NCBI RefSeq assembly: GCF_017603825.1
Contig: NZ_CP072014.1
Coordinates: 434,001-498,000, forward strand
Reading direction: 5' to 3'
DNA length: 64,000 bases
Source of the DNA: Arthrobacter crystallopoietes
GTDB lineage: Bacteria; Actinomycetota; Actinomycetes; Actinomycetales; Micrococcaceae
Shown here: positions 43,281 to 51,905 of the stretch, piece by piece
How the letters are laid out: each line of letters begins with the position of its first letter
Position numbering within the stretch: the first letter of the stretch is position 1
The notes under the pieces: generated by a model
What the model saw: the letters and a program-made list of their open reading frames with translations, nothing else
Told to the model about the DNA's origin: nothing
Database searches by the model: none
Position numbers and translations under genes: made by a program

Positions 43281-43841
43281 ATGAGCATCAAGGTCCTGAC
43301 CCTCGTCGGCAGCCTTCGCAACGGTTCCATCAACCGCCAGCTGGCCGAAGCCGCCGCAACGGTCGCCCCTGAAGGTACCGACGTACGGATCTACGACGGC
43401 CTCGAGAACATCCCGTTCTACAACGAGGACCTGGACGTTGAAGGCTCCGTTCCGGCAGCCGCCGAGGCGCTGCGCGAGGCTGCCAAGGAGTCGGACGCCG
43501 TGCTGCTGGTCTCCCCCGAATACAACGGCACCACCCCGGCCGTGCTGAACAACGCCATCGACTGGCTGTCCCGCCCGTTCGGCGCCGGCGCGCTGAACGG
43601 CATGCCGGCCGCAGTCATCGGCACCTCGCCCTCCCCCTACGGTGCACAGTGGGCGCACGACGACGCCCGCAAGGCGCTGGGCATCGCCCAGGCCAAGGTG
43701 CTCGAGGACGCCAAGCTGTCCATCGGCGCCCGCTTCGAGGTCTTCGCCACGACCCACCCCAAGGACCACGCCGAGTCGGCCGCCGAGATCGCCGGCGTCG
43801 TCTCCGCCTTGGCCAACGCGGTGGAACTGGTCAATGCGTAA
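43281..43841 (+). CDS. NADPH-dependent FMN reductase
   Basis: This 186-residue flavodoxin-like protein has the FMN phosphate loop LVGSLRNGSINRQLAEAA (about 7-24), the PEYNGTTPAVLNNAIDWLS motif (about 76-94), and GTSPSPYGAQWA. It reduces FMN, quinones or azo compounds with NADPH. AGGAGA precedes ATG 43281, and a terminator follows. Confidence 0.92.
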   Translation: MSIKVLTLVGSLRNGSINRQLAEAAATVAPEGTDVRIYDGLENIPFYNEDLDVEGSVPAAAEALREAAKESDAVLLVSPEYNGTTPAVLNNAIDWLSRPFGAGALNGMPAAVIGTSPSPYGAQWAHDDARKALGIAQAKVLEDAKLSIGARFEVFATTHPKDHAESAAEIAGVVSALANAVELVNA

Positions 43842-43861
43842 GCATCCTCACCAGATACGGA

Positions 43862-43916
43862 GCGGAGAGCGGCTGCAGCTGGCACCAGCCAGGGCAGCGG
43901 CTCTCCGCTTTTGCTT
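43862..43916 (+). terminator. Rho-independent-like terminator of the FMN reductase gene
   Basis: A 15-bp stem with one mismatch (GCGGAGAGCGGCTGC / GCAGCGGCTCTCCGC) is followed by TTTTGCTTT. Confidence 0.8.
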
Positions 43917-44001
43917 TCCGGGTTCAACCCGAGCGCGGGAGCCCTTAGGCTGAGGGTCTGGCAACATCACCCATGCTTCAGAAACGATCACAGGAGGTCC
44001 C

Positions 44002-44835
44002 GTGAGCGTAGAACTTGCTCCGATCATTGAGCTGCGGAACGGTGCTAAGCTGCCGTTTCTTGGCCTTGGCACCTGGCCCATGGACAACGCGGAAACAGCC
44101 GACGCCGTCGAGGCAGCCCTGAAAATCGGTTACCGGATGATCGATACCGCCGAGAACTACGGCAATGAACAAGGAGTCGGCGAGGGTCTGCGGCGCAGCG
44201 GGCTGGACCGCGGCGATGTCTTCCTGACCAGCAAGTTCAACAAGGAATGGCACAGCTACGACGGCGTTGAACAGGCCTTTGAAGCCAGCGCCCGACGCCT
44301 AGGCGTCGAGTACATCGACCTGTTACTCATCCACTGGCCCAATCCCGCCCAGGACCGGTACGTCGATGCCTTTGCGGGTATGACAAAGCTGCTGTCGGAC
44401 GGCCGGGTCCGCGCCATCGGCACCTCCAATTTCAAGCCGGCCCATTTGCAGCACCTCTTCGATTCGGGCCTCGTGCCTGAGGTAAACCAGATCCAACTGG
44501 ATCCGAGGCACACCCGGCGGGACATCGTCGCCATCCACCAGGAACGCGGCATCGCTACCCAGGCCTGGAGCCCCATCGGCCGCGGCGGCGATCTGCTCAA
44601 AGAGCCGGTCATCACGGAACTGGCCGAAAAGTACCAGAAGACACCGGCCCAGATCGTGCTGCGCTGGCACACCCTGCTGGGGCACGTCGTCATCCCCAAG
44701 TCGTCGAATCCGCAACGGCTGGCAGAGAACTTCAGCATTTTCGACTTCGTCCTCACTGGCGAGGAGCTGCACCGGATCAGCGCTCTGGATATCGGCGACG
44801 ACGAGATTCTCGACGCCGACAGGTTCGGCCACTAA
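44002..44835 (+). CDS. Aldo/keto reductase
   Basis: This 277-residue AKR starts at GTG 44002 with AGGAGG upstream. The tetrad residues occur in RMIDTAENYGNE (Asp, Tyr), FLTSKFNK (Lys) and LLIHWPNP (His). The NADPH motif reads VVIPKSSNPQRLAENF. It is a second family member beside 21559-22389 and is unlikely to be functionally linked to the nearby importer. Substrate is unknown. Confidence 0.9.
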   Translation: MSVELAPIIELRNGAKLPFLGLGTWPMDNAETADAVEAALKIGYRMIDTAENYGNEQGVGEGLRRSGLDRGDVFLTSKFNKEWHSYDGVEQAFEASARRLGVEYIDLLLIHWPNPAQDRYVDAFAGMTKLLSDGRVRAIGTSNFKPAHLQHLFDSGLVPEVNQIQLDPRHTRRDIVAIHQERGIATQAWSPIGRGGDLLKEPVITELAEKYQKTPAQIVLRWHTLLGHVVIPKSSNPQRLAENFSIFDFVLTGEELHRISALDIGDDEILDADRFGH

Positions 44836-44912
44836 GCCTGCGGATCAGCTGCCCTGGGCTGTCTGGTGTTGCTCCGCGCCTGCCTGCAGCTCTAAGCGAG
44901 GAAAGCACGCGT

Positions 44913-44945
44913 ATGGGCGGCTCCCCTGTACAGGGAACCGCCCAT
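44913..44945. terminator. Shared terminator between convergent genes
   Basis: ATGGGCGG...CCGCCCAT with inner CCCTG/CAGGG pairing forms a long stem between the aldo/keto reductase and the substrate-binding protein gene. It can work on both strands. Confidence 0.65.
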
Positions 44946-44965
44946 CCGCGGGTTAGTACGTTCGG

Positions 44966-45958
44966 TTACTGGACGGTCATGGCTGCCACATCAGGCGCCT
45001 TGTCCACGAACTCATACTTGAGCATGAGCTCGCCCATCTTTTGCAGTTGCTCGGCCGGGACTTCACCATTGAAGGCTTCCATCTTCAACTTCTCAGCAAC
45101 GGCGGCGTCCATCCCCATGAATTCCGGCAGGATTGCACGCACGGCGTCGGGATCCTCTTCCGCAGCGGCAAGAGTTTCCGTCACAGCGGCCTTGAAGTCG
45201 GCAACGATCTCCGGATTCTCCTCGGCGAAGCCGCCACTGGTAAAGGTCACCATCGTTGGCATGCCCGGAATGGCTTTCTGGTTCGGGTAGCCCACAAGCT
45301 TGTACTCATCGTTGGCCAGTGCCCGCGACAGGAAGGGCTCCGGAATCCAGATAGCGTCCGTGTTGCCCCGTTCCAGCTGTGCTTCCATATCTGGGAACGG
45401 CATCTCGTTGAACTTCAATGCCGAGGGATCGCCGCCGTCGATCTCCGCGCTTTCCATGATGGTGAGGTCGCCCTGTGTCTTGACGGCATTGACCGACGTG
45501 GTCTTGCCTTCCAGATCGGCGAAGTTCTCAATCCCCGAGTCCTTCCTTGCCACCACACCGTTAGCATCTTCGCCTTCGGCATGCGAAGCCGAATAGCCGG
45601 ACACGATTTTCATGTCCAGGCCCTTATCCACCGCGGTCATGACCGAGAGCGGATTGCCCACCGCGAAATTCATGGTGCCGGTGGAAACAGCCGGAAGCAT
45701 CGCTGCGCCGCCCTGGCCGGTCTGCAGTTCAACATTCAACCCGTGCTTTTCGAAGATGCCCTCGTCGATGCCGTACTGCACTGCGGCGGAAGGGGCAATG
45801 GACAGGATGCCGACAGTGACATCGGTCAGTCCCTCCTTAGCCGCCCCCGATCCGGCCGGGCTGCCGCCGGATCCGGACGGAGAGCCCGATCCACAGCCGG
45901 TCAGAGCAAGCGCAACGATGGCGCCACCGGCAAGAACTTTAGAGATGTGCCTTTTCAT
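44966..45958 (-). CDS. ABC substrate-binding lipoprotein (NMT1-like), end of the side-chain degradation operon
   Basis: This 330-residue lipoprotein has a signal MKRHISKVLAGGAIVALALT ending in the lipobox Cys of TGC, then an NMT1-like body. It is more divergent than the other three paralogues, with IAPSAAVQYGIDEGIFEKHG in place of the usual DVAPIYLG motif, and ends KYEFVDKAPDVAAM. It lies 65 bp after the MaoC gene on the same strand, so it is probably transcribed with SDR-amidohydrolase-dehydrogenase-hydratase. That makes it a plausible receptor for the acid those enzymes degrade. The start ATG 45958 replaces a long upstream frame that overlaps MaoC. Confidence 0.87.
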   Translation of the reverse strand: MKRHISKVLAGGAIVALALTGCGSGSPSGSGGSPAGSGAAKEGLTDVTVGILSIAPSAAVQYGIDEGIFEKHGLNVELQTGQGGAAMLPAVSTGTMNFAVGNPLSVMTAVDKGLDMKIVSGYSASHAEGEDANGVVARKDSGIENFADLEGKTTSVNAVKTQGDLTIMESAEIDGGDPSALKFNEMPFPDMEAQLERGNTDAIWIPEPFLSRALANDEYKLVGYPNQKAIPGMPTMVTFTSGGFAEENPEIVADFKAAVTETLAAAEEDPDAVRAILPEFMGMDAAVAEKLKMEAFNGEVPAEQLQKMGELMLKYEFVDKAPDVAAMTVQ

Positions 45959-46023
45959 AACGAGCCTCTTCCTTGAGGTGGGTAGTGAGTTCGCCCGGAC
46001 GCTGACGTGTCCTGGCGTGGGGT

Positions 46024-46479
46024 TTACGCGTAAAAGCGGGCGAGGAATTCCGCGACGACGGCGGGACGTTCTTCGCCTTCGATCTCGATGGTGTTGCTGG
46101 TCTTGATCTGCACGCCGCCCTTGACCTCGGTGACTTCGGCGATAACGGAGTGCAGGCGGACCTTGGCACCGACCTTGACCGGGTTGGTGAAGCGGACGCG
46201 GTCCAGTCCGTAGTTGACCTTGGTCTTGACGCCCTCGACGTCGAACAGTTCGCTCCACAGCGGGATGATGAGCGACAGGCTGAGGAAGCCGTGCGCGATC
46301 GGGGCGCCGAAGGGACCGTCCTTGGCCTTCTCCGGGTCTGTGTGAATCCACTGGTGGTCATTGGTGGCGTCGGCGAAGGTGTTGATCTGGTCCTGGGTGA
46401 TCTCAAGGTAATCGGTGTAGCCGAGGTCCTTGCCGACCAGCCCGGACAGTTCTTCGAAAGTGACAACGAGGTTGCTCAT
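46024..46479 (-). CDS. MaoC-like enoyl-CoA hydratase, PhdE-like position
   Basis: This 151-residue hotdog-fold hydratase has the hydratase-2 motif DATNDHQWIHTDPEKAKDGP (about 38-57; Asp and His catalytic pair), followed by FGAPIAHGFLSLSL. It adds water to a trans-2-enoyl-CoA. In the operon it follows acyl-CoA dehydrogenase and, with the upstream SDR and amidohydrolase, completes a CoA-dependent side-chain shortening sequence. Confidence 0.92.
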   Translation of the reverse strand: MSNLVVTFEELSGLVGKDLGYTDYLEITQDQINTFADATNDHQWIHTDPEKAKDGPFGAPIAHGFLSLSLIIPLWSELFDVEGVKTKVNYGLDRVRFTNPVKVGAKVRLHSVIAEVTEVKGGVQIKTSNTIEIEGEERPAVVAEFLARFYA

Positions 46480-46523
46480 AAGATGCTCCTGAAAGGGTAG
46501 ATGTTGATGGTTCTGACGGATTT

Positions 46524-47732
46524 CTAGCGGAAGGCTCCCTTGCCCGTGATAGCCCGCCCGACGATCAGCGCATTGATCTCATGCGTGCCTTCGTAGGAAT
46601 AGACAGCTTCCGCATCGGCGTGGAAACGTGCGACGTCGGTGTCCAGCGTGATCCCGTTGCCGCCAACCACTTCGCGGGCCAGGGCGACGGTTTCGCGCAT
46701 CCGGGCACAGCAGAACATCTTGGCCAGCGCGGAGTTCTCATCCGCGTAGATGCCCTGTTCCTGCTGCTGGGTCAGCCGCACCACCATCCCAAGGGAAGCG
46801 GTGACGTTGCCTAGCATCGTGGCAAGCTTCTCCTGTACCAGCTGGAAGCTGCCCAGGCTCTTGCCGAACTGCTGGCGCTGCTTCACGTACCGCACCGCCG
46901 CCTCGTAAGCCCCGGCCTGCAGTCCGGCAGCAATCCACGCTACGTCCGAGCGCATGTTCCGCAGCATTGCGGCGACGTCGGCAAAGGAGTTGACGTTCTG
47001 CAACCGCGCGGATTCCGGCACTGTCACATCGCGGAAGTCGATATCGGCGTTCTGCATCATGCGCAGCGAGGTCTTCCGGTGGATCTTGGAGATGGCCACG
47101 CCCCGCGCGTCGGTCTGAACAAGGAAAGCCTTGACCTGCTGGTCCGCCTCGTCCCGGGCGAAAACCGCCAGCACGTCGGCGGAGGCCGCTCCCCCGATCC
47201 AGCGCTTGGCGCCGTTGATGATCCAGGTGTCGCCGTCCCTCCGGGCACTGGTTTCCAGCCCGCCGGCGATGTCCGAGCCATGTTCCGGCTCGGTCAGCGC
47301 GAAGACGCCCTTGTACTCAAAGGAGCGGATCTTCGGGTCCAGTTCCGCCGCTTGCTCGGCGCTGCCGCCGAGATTGACAGCGGTGCGGAACAGGCCGGAT
47401 TGGGCGTTGTAGAACGTCGCCACGGAGGCATCAGTGCGGGCCAGTTCAAAGTTCCGGAACCCCACATAGAGCCCGCTGGCGGTGGCGCCGCCGTCGGGCT
47501 GCGAGGGTTCCATCAGGTTCAGATCGAACAGCGGCTGCGCAATCTGGTAGGGGAACTCTCCGGCCTCCCAGTAGTCGGCAAGCAGCGGCTGGACCTGCTC
47601 GTCCAGCACCTTGCGCAGCCGCCCCAGCACCGCGAGTTCATTCTCGGTTAGCAGGGATGAGAAGCCGTACTGGTCCGACGGGTAGAACCGTCCCGCCGCG
47701 GCTCCGGTTCGTACGTCTGCGGTCACGCTCAT
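46524..47732 (-). CDS. Acyl-CoA dehydrogenase, PhdD-like position
   Basis: This is a 402-residue FAD flavoprotein. It shows GVFALTEPEHGSDIAGGLET (about 140-160), WIINGAKRWIGGA and the C-terminal catalytic segment AVYSYEGTHEINALIVGRAI (Glu about 385). That layout is of the glutaryl-CoA/short-chain dehydrogenase branch. It would introduce the alpha-beta double bond into an aryl-propanoyl-CoA. Its start overlaps the amidohydrolase stop by 4 bases. Confidence 0.93.
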   Translation of the reverse strand: MSVTADVRTGAAAGRFYPSDQYGFSSLLTENELAVLGRLRKVLDEQVQPLLADYWEAGEFPYQIAQPLFDLNLMEPSQPDGGATASGLYVGFRNFELARTDASVATFYNAQSGLFRTAVNLGGSAEQAAELDPKIRSFEYKGVFALTEPEHGSDIAGGLETSARRDGDTWIINGAKRWIGGAASADVLAVFARDEADQQVKAFLVQTDARGVAISKIHRKTSLRMMQNADIDFRDVTVPESARLQNVNSFADVAAMLRNMRSDVAWIAAGLQAGAYEAAVRYVKQRQQFGKSLGSFQLVQEKLATMLGNVTASLGMVVRLTQQQEQGIYADENSALAKMFCCARMRETVALAREVVGGNGITLDTDVARFHADAEAVYSYEGTHEINALIVGRAITGKGAFR

Positions 47733-48634
47733 GCCTTTTTCCCAGTCTCGAGGCCCAGCAGCTTCACGGCGTTGGCCTTCAGGATTTTCGGCCGGACTTC
47801 ATCCTTCAGCGGCAGGTCGGCGAATGCGCTGAGCCATTTCTGCGGGGTAATCAGCGGGTAGTCCGTGCCGAAGAGGACCTTGTCCTGCAGCACGGAGTTG
47901 GACATTTTGACCAGTGACTCCGGGAAGTACTTCGGGGACCATCCGGAGAGGTCGATGTAGACGTTTGCCTTGTGCGTGGCAATCGAATTCGCCTCGTCCT
48001 GCCAGGGCACCGAGGGGTGGGCCATGATGATCTGGAACTCCGGGAAGTCCGCAGCGACGGCGTCGAGCAGCAGCGGGTTGGAATAGGCCAACTTGATGCC
48101 GTAGCCGCCGGGCAGTCCGGCACCCATGCCGTTCTGGCCGGTGTGGAAGATTGCCGGCAGACCGATTTCCTGCAGCACCTCCCAGAGAGGGTAGTATTGC
48201 TCATCGCTCGGGTCGAAGCCCTGCAGGCTGGGGTGGAATTTGAAGCCGCGCACCCCGTAGTCGCCGGCCAGCCGCTTGGCCCGGTCGATCGCGTCCGCAC
48301 CGGTCAGCGGGTCGACGGAGCCAAACGGGATCAGCACGTCATTGTTCCGCGCCGCGCCCTCGACCATGTCCTCGATGCTGTTGGGTTCGCGCTTGAGCTT
48401 GGTGCGCGCGTCGACGGTGAAGACGACGGCGGCCATGTTCAGCCCGCGGTAGGTTTCCGCGATGCTGTCCAGGGACGGCGTGCGCTCCTCGGCCTTGAAG
48501 TACTTGCTCGACGCGTCGTTCAGCGCCGGAGGCAGGGACACGTGGCCGCAGCTGTCGATCTCCACATGCACGTGCATGTCGACCGCTTCAATCGCCCCGG
48601 CGTCGATCCCGAGTTCGTATGCCGTCGCCGCCAT
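47729..48634 (-). CDS. Amidohydrolase (metal-dependent TIM barrel), PhdC/CouO-like
   Basis: This 301-residue amidohydrolase-2 family protein shows DMHVHVEID (about 19; metal-binding H-x-H), GFKFHPSLQG (about 130), AIFHTGQNG (about 165), IIMAHPSVPW (about 200) and FGTDYPLI (about 260). In phenylpropanoid operons a protein of this type is placed between the SDR and the acyl-CoA dehydrogenase and is thought to cleave the beta-ketoacyl-CoA hydrolytically. It lies 2 bases after the SDR stop. Substrate assignment is by gene order. Confidence 0.88.
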   Translation of the reverse strand: MAATAYELGIDAGAIEAVDMHVHVEIDSCGHVSLPPALNDASSKYFKAEERTPSLDSIAETYRGLNMAAVVFTVDARTKLKREPNSIEDMVEGAARNNDVLIPFGSVDPLTGADAIDRAKRLAGDYGVRGFKFHPSLQGFDPSDEQYYPLWEVLQEIGLPAIFHTGQNGMGAGLPGGYGIKLAYSNPLLLDAVAADFPEFQIIMAHPSVPWQDEANSIATHKANVYIDLSGWSPKYFPESLVKMSNSVLQDKVLFGTDYPLITPQKWLSAFADLPLKDEVRPKILKANAVKLLGLETGKKA

Positions 48635-48636
48635 GT

Positions 48637-49572
48637 TTACTTGGCTCCCGCTGCTTCGGGCTGCAGGTCGGCGGGCAGTTCCGGGAACTCCTCGCCCACG
48701 CTCTGCAGCCGCTCGCCGAAGAGATCATCGAACCGCTCGACCAGTTCCTCGTAGCTCCAGCCGCCGTCCTTGTACTCGGTGGCCACGGCCTCCGGGTGCG
48801 ACCACAGCTGCAGGCGGTCGCCGCCGACACCGATCGCTTGGCCGGTCACCTTGGCCGCGGCGTCGGAGGCGAGGAAGGCCACCAGGCCGGCAACGTCGTC
48901 GGCCGTTCCAAAGCCCAGGTCCTTGCGGAAGAAGTCCGGCATGGCCTCGCCGCGCTCGTCGGCCTCCACAGCCTTCTGGAAGAACGGCACGGTCTTGGTC
49001 ATGGCCGTCGCCGCCACCGGAATGATGGCGTTGGCGGTGACGCCGGCCTTCTTCATTTCCAGCGCCCAAGTGCGCACCATACCGACAATGCCGGCCTTCG
49101 CGGCGGCGTAGTTGGTCTGGCCGAAGTTGCCGCGCTGCCCGGTCGGGGACCCGATGGTGATAATCCGGCCGGCGACGTTGTTTTCCTTGAAGTAGGCGTA
49201 GGCCTCGCGGACGCAGGTGAAGGTCCCGCGCAGGTGCACATTGATGACCAGGTCGAAGTCCTCATCGGTCATCTTCAGCAGGGACTTGTCCCGCAGCACG
49301 CCGGCGTTGGTGACCAGGATGTCCAGCCCGCCGAAGGATTCGACGGCGGTCTTGACCAACTGCTGCGCGGTCTCGGTGGAACCGACGGGAGCGACAACGG
49401 CCACGGCCTTGCCGCCGGCACCGGTGATGCTCTCGACGGCCTCGCCGGCCACCTGCTCGTCAACATCATTAATAACGACGGCGGCACCCTGGCGGGCGAG
49501 CTCCTGAGCATAGGCGAGACCCAGTCCGCGTCCGCTACCAGTAACAATGGCTACTTTTCCTGCCAGTGACAT
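48637..49572 (-). CDS. Short-chain dehydrogenase, 3-hydroxyacyl-CoA type, PhdB-like position
   Basis: This 311-residue SDR has VTGSGRGLG (about 10-18), the NAGVLRD motif (about 90), catalytic Ser-Tyr-Lys region SPTGQRGNFGQTNYAAAKAG (about 142-161) and a long C-terminal extension (about 240-311) of the peroxisomal multifunctional-enzyme style. It probably oxidises a beta-hydroxyacyl-CoA to the ketone. It is first of the operon, divergent from the MarR gene. Confidence 0.92.
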   Translation of the reverse strand: MSLAGKVAIVTGSGRGLGLAYAQELARQGAAVVINDVDEQVAGEAVESITGAGGKAVAVVAPVGSTETAQQLVKTAVESFGGLDILVTNAGVLRDKSLLKMTDEDFDLVINVHLRGTFTCVREAYAYFKENNVAGRIITIGSPTGQRGNFGQTNYAAAKAGIVGMVRTWALEMKKAGVTANAIIPVAATAMTKTVPFFQKAVEADERGEAMPDFFRKDLGFGTADDVAGLVAFLASDAAAKVTGQAIGVGGDRLQLWSHPEAVATEYKDGGWSYEELVERFDDLFGERLQSVGEEFPELPADLQPEAAGAK

Positions 49573-49651
49573 CTAAAGCTCCTTCGCTTCCACCGGTCTC
49601 AGACCAGTGTTTGGGGTTATCCTGAACTAAGATCAATGACAACGTATACCA

Positions 49652-49674
49652 TTGAAAAAGTCAACAGTATTGAA
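49652..49674. promoter_or_regulatory. Candidate MarR-type operator, site B
   Basis: TTGAAAAAGTCAA (49652-49664), followed by CAGT and TGAA, lies in the 123-bp divergent space of the MarR and SDR genes. It is identical in its 13-bp core to 2353-2365. It is positioned to repress both directions. Confidence 0.6.
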
Positions 49675-49695
49675 CCAATCAACGGATGAGGAACG

Positions 49696-50184
49696 ATGTC
49701 CGCACAAACTACGACCAGGGGCAACGACGCCGACCTGGCCGAGAACGCAAACGGGGCCCAGCGTCTCCACACCACCGAACTGGCCAACGAGATCGAGTTC
49801 CTCACGGCGCGCGCCCGGTCCTTGGGGTCAGGACGGGCCAACAACATGCTCGCGGAGCTGGATTTGAAGGTCCGTTCCTATTCGGTCCTCTCCCTTGCAT
49901 GCAGCGGCGAGAATCCTTCACAGCGCGAACTCGCGGACTTCCTTAGCCTGGATCCCAGCCAGATCGTCGCCCTGGTGGACCAACTGGAGCAGCGCGGCGC
50001 CGTCACCCGTGAAACAGACCCGCGCGACCGACGCTCCAAGGTCATCGTGGCCACGACAGCGGGCCGGAACCTCTACAAGCGCGCCGAGGGGATAATCCGC
50101 CGCGCAGAGGACCAGTCCCTGTCAACGCTATCGCCGCAAGAACGCGAAACCCTTCGCGATCTGCTCAAGCGCATCGCGTTCTAG
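49696..50184 (+). CDS. MarR family regulator, PhdR/CouR-like
   Basis: This 162-residue regulator has a winged helix (about 60-125) with PSQRELADFLSLDPSQIVAL...DQLEQRGAVTRETDPRDRRS and a C-terminal dimer helix. GAGGAACG precedes the ATG. Such repressors (PhdR, CouR) release DNA on binding an aryl-CoA. Its divergent position and shared site B make control of the operon very likely. Ligand identity is inferred. Confidence 0.9.
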   Translation: MSAQTTTRGNDADLAENANGAQRLHTTELANEIEFLTARARSLGSGRANNMLAELDLKVRSYSVLSLACSGENPSQRELADFLSLDPSQIVALVDQLEQRGAVTRETDPRDRRSKVIVATTAGRNLYKRAEGIIRRAEDQSLSTLSPQERETLRDLLKRIAF

Positions 50185-50197
50185 ACAGTTCGACCGG

Positions 50198-50236
50198 AAG
50201 CGCCGGCCTCCCCAGCGGGGAAGGCCGGCGCTTTTT
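50198..50236 (+). terminator. Terminator of the MarR gene
   Basis: The stem AAGCGCCGGCCTCCCC / GGGGAAGGCCGGCGCTT has one bulge and is followed by T5. It also stands before the convergent ABC ATPase stop. Confidence 0.82.
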
Positions 50237-50251
50237 GTTCGCACGGGCTTA

Positions 50252-51142
50252 TCAGGCCGTGGCGGAACCTGCGCCGGAATCGGTCTGGACCGCAGCCGCG
50301 GGGCGGTGGCCCTGTTTGGCGAGCTGGATTTGTTCGTAGACGTGGTGGCGCAGTTCGGTGAAGCGTGGCAGCGAGCGAGTGTTGAGCTGGTCACGCTCGT
50401 CCGGCAGATCGATGGCCAGGTCTTCCTGGATGACCGTCGGCGAGCTGGAAAGGATGATCACGCGTTCACCGAGGTAGACGGACTCGTCGATGTCGTGGGT
50501 GACGAACAGGACCGTGACGCCGAGTTTGCGCCAGACCGTGCGGATCAGGTCTTCCAGGTCCGCCCGGGTCTGCGCGTCCACCGCGGCGAACGGCTCGTCC
50601 ATGAGCAGCACTTCGGGCTGGTACGCCACGGCGCGGGCGATCGCCACGCGCTGCTGCATGCCACCGGAGAGCTGCCAGGGGTAGGACTGCGGCACGTGGG
50701 ACAGTCCGACGGCCTCCAGCGCATCGTCGACAAGCTTGTCCCGCTCGGCCCGCGGCACGCCCTGGTTCTTCAGCGGCAGCTCGACGTTCTCGCGCACCCG
50801 CATCCAAGGAAAGAGGGAGCGGCCGTATTCCTGGAACACGACGGCCATCTTCTTCGGCGGCCCGGAGACGCGTGTACCGTTTAGCAGCACTTCGCCCTCG
50901 GTCGGCGCCATCAGCCCGGAGATGCACTTGAGCAGGGTGGTCTTGCCGGAGCCGGACGGGCCTACCAGGCAGGCCAGCTCGCCGGCCTTCAGGTCGAAAG
51001 TCAGGTTTCGCACGGCCTCGATGTCGCCGCCGTCGGTCTTGTAGACCTTTTTCAGGTTCCGGACCGAGAGCATGGCCTCGTTCCCGGGCAGGGTCTTGCC
51101 TGCCGGGGCGGGAGTGGTTCCGGGTGTTGTTTCAGACTGCAT
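50252..51142 (-). CDS. ABC importer ATPase (SsuB/TauB-like)
   Basis: This 296-residue ATPase has Walker A GPSGSGKTT (about 60-68), Q-loop FQEYGRSLFPW (about 107), ABC signature LSGGMQQR (about 158), Walker B VLLMDEPFAAVD (about 178) and the switch His in FVTHDIDES (about 213). This is the nitrate/sulfonate/taurine importer class. It overlaps the permease gene by 11 bases and is last in a four-gene operon. Confidence 0.94.
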   Translation of the reverse strand: MQSETTPGTTPAPAGKTLPGNEAMLSVRNLKKVYKTDGGDIEAVRNLTFDLKAGELACLVGPSGSGKTTLLKCISGLMAPTEGEVLLNGTRVSGPPKKMAVVFQEYGRSLFPWMRVRENVELPLKNQGVPRAERDKLVDDALEAVGLSHVPQSYPWQLSGGMQQRVAIARAVAYQPEVLLMDEPFAAVDAQTRADLEDLIRTVWRKLGVTVLFVTHDIDESVYLGERVIILSSSPTVIQEDLAIDLPDERDQLNTRSLPRFTELRHHVYEQIQLAKQGHRPAAAVQTDSGAGSATA

Positions 51143-51905
51143 TTTCTACCTCTCGCAGGCCGTGGTACCAGCGCAGCACACGCCGCTCGGTCCACTGGAA
51201 GATGAATGACAAGGCGACGCCGATCAGGCCCAGGACCACAATCCCGGACCACATTTCCGGAATCGCGAAGGACCGCTGGAACTGCACGATCGTGAAGCCG
51301 AGCCCCGAGGACGAGGCGAACATTTCGGAAATGACCATCAGGATCAAGCCGATGGACAGGCACTGGCGGATACCGGCCATGATCTGCGGACCGGCCGAGG
51401 GAAGCACCAGGTACTTGATCCGCGCCCAGCCGTGGATGCCGTAGGTGTGCGCCGAATCCGAGAGCACCCCGTCAATGGCGCGGACACCTTCGATGGTGTT
51501 CAGCAGCACCGGCCACACGCAACCCGAAATGATCACCGCGACCTTCATACCGTCCGTAATGCCCATCAGCAGCATCAGCACCGGCACCAGGACCGGCGGC
51601 GGAATGGCGCGGAAGAATTCGAGCACCGGCTCCGTCAGATCCCGCAGCCACTTGACCGAACCGATCAGCAGGCCCGCGACAATGCCGATGATGATCGCCG
51701 AGACAACTCCGACGACCAACCGCCCGATACTGGGCAGCACATCAGAGAGGATCCGCTCCCCGAACCATGTCTCGGCAAACGCCTCGGCCAGCAGGGCCGG
51801 GGTCGGCACGAAGAAATTCGTCTCCCCCAGCGTCGAAGCCCACCAGATCGCAACCAGGATCAGAGGCAGTGCCAGCACGTATCCGAGAGTCTTCAAGAAC
51901 CTCAT
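51132..51905 (-). CDS. ABC importer permease (SsuC-like) 1
   Basis: This 257-residue permease has six transmembrane helices. The EAA coupling loop lies around GWARIKYLVLPSAGPQIMAG (about 158-177). Family features include WWASTLGETNFFVPTPALL near the N-terminus. It pairs with the second permease to form a heterodimeric channel. Its start overlaps the stop of the other permease by 4 bases (ATGA). Confidence 0.93.
   Translation of the reverse strand: MRFLKTLGYVLALPLILVAIWWASTLGETNFFVPTPALLAEAFAETWFGERILSDVLPSIGRLVVGVVSAIIIGIVAGLLIGSVKWLRDLTEPVLEFFRAIPPPVLVPVLMLLMGITDGMKVAVIISGCVWPVLLNTIEGVRAIDGVLSDSAHTYGIHGWARIKYLVLPSAGPQIMAGIRQCLSIGLILMVISEMFASSSGLGFTIVQFQRSFAIPEMWSGIVVLGLIGVALSFIFQWTERRVLRWYHGLREVENAV

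Noticed and set aside
44002-44835. Aldo/keto reductase as part of the side-chain degradation operon
   Set aside because: It is on the opposite strand, convergent and separated by a strong terminator.
45959-46351. N-terminal extension of the 44966-45958 lipoprotein frame
   Set aside because: The extension overlaps the MaoC gene; the lipoprotein signal begins precisely at ATG 45958.
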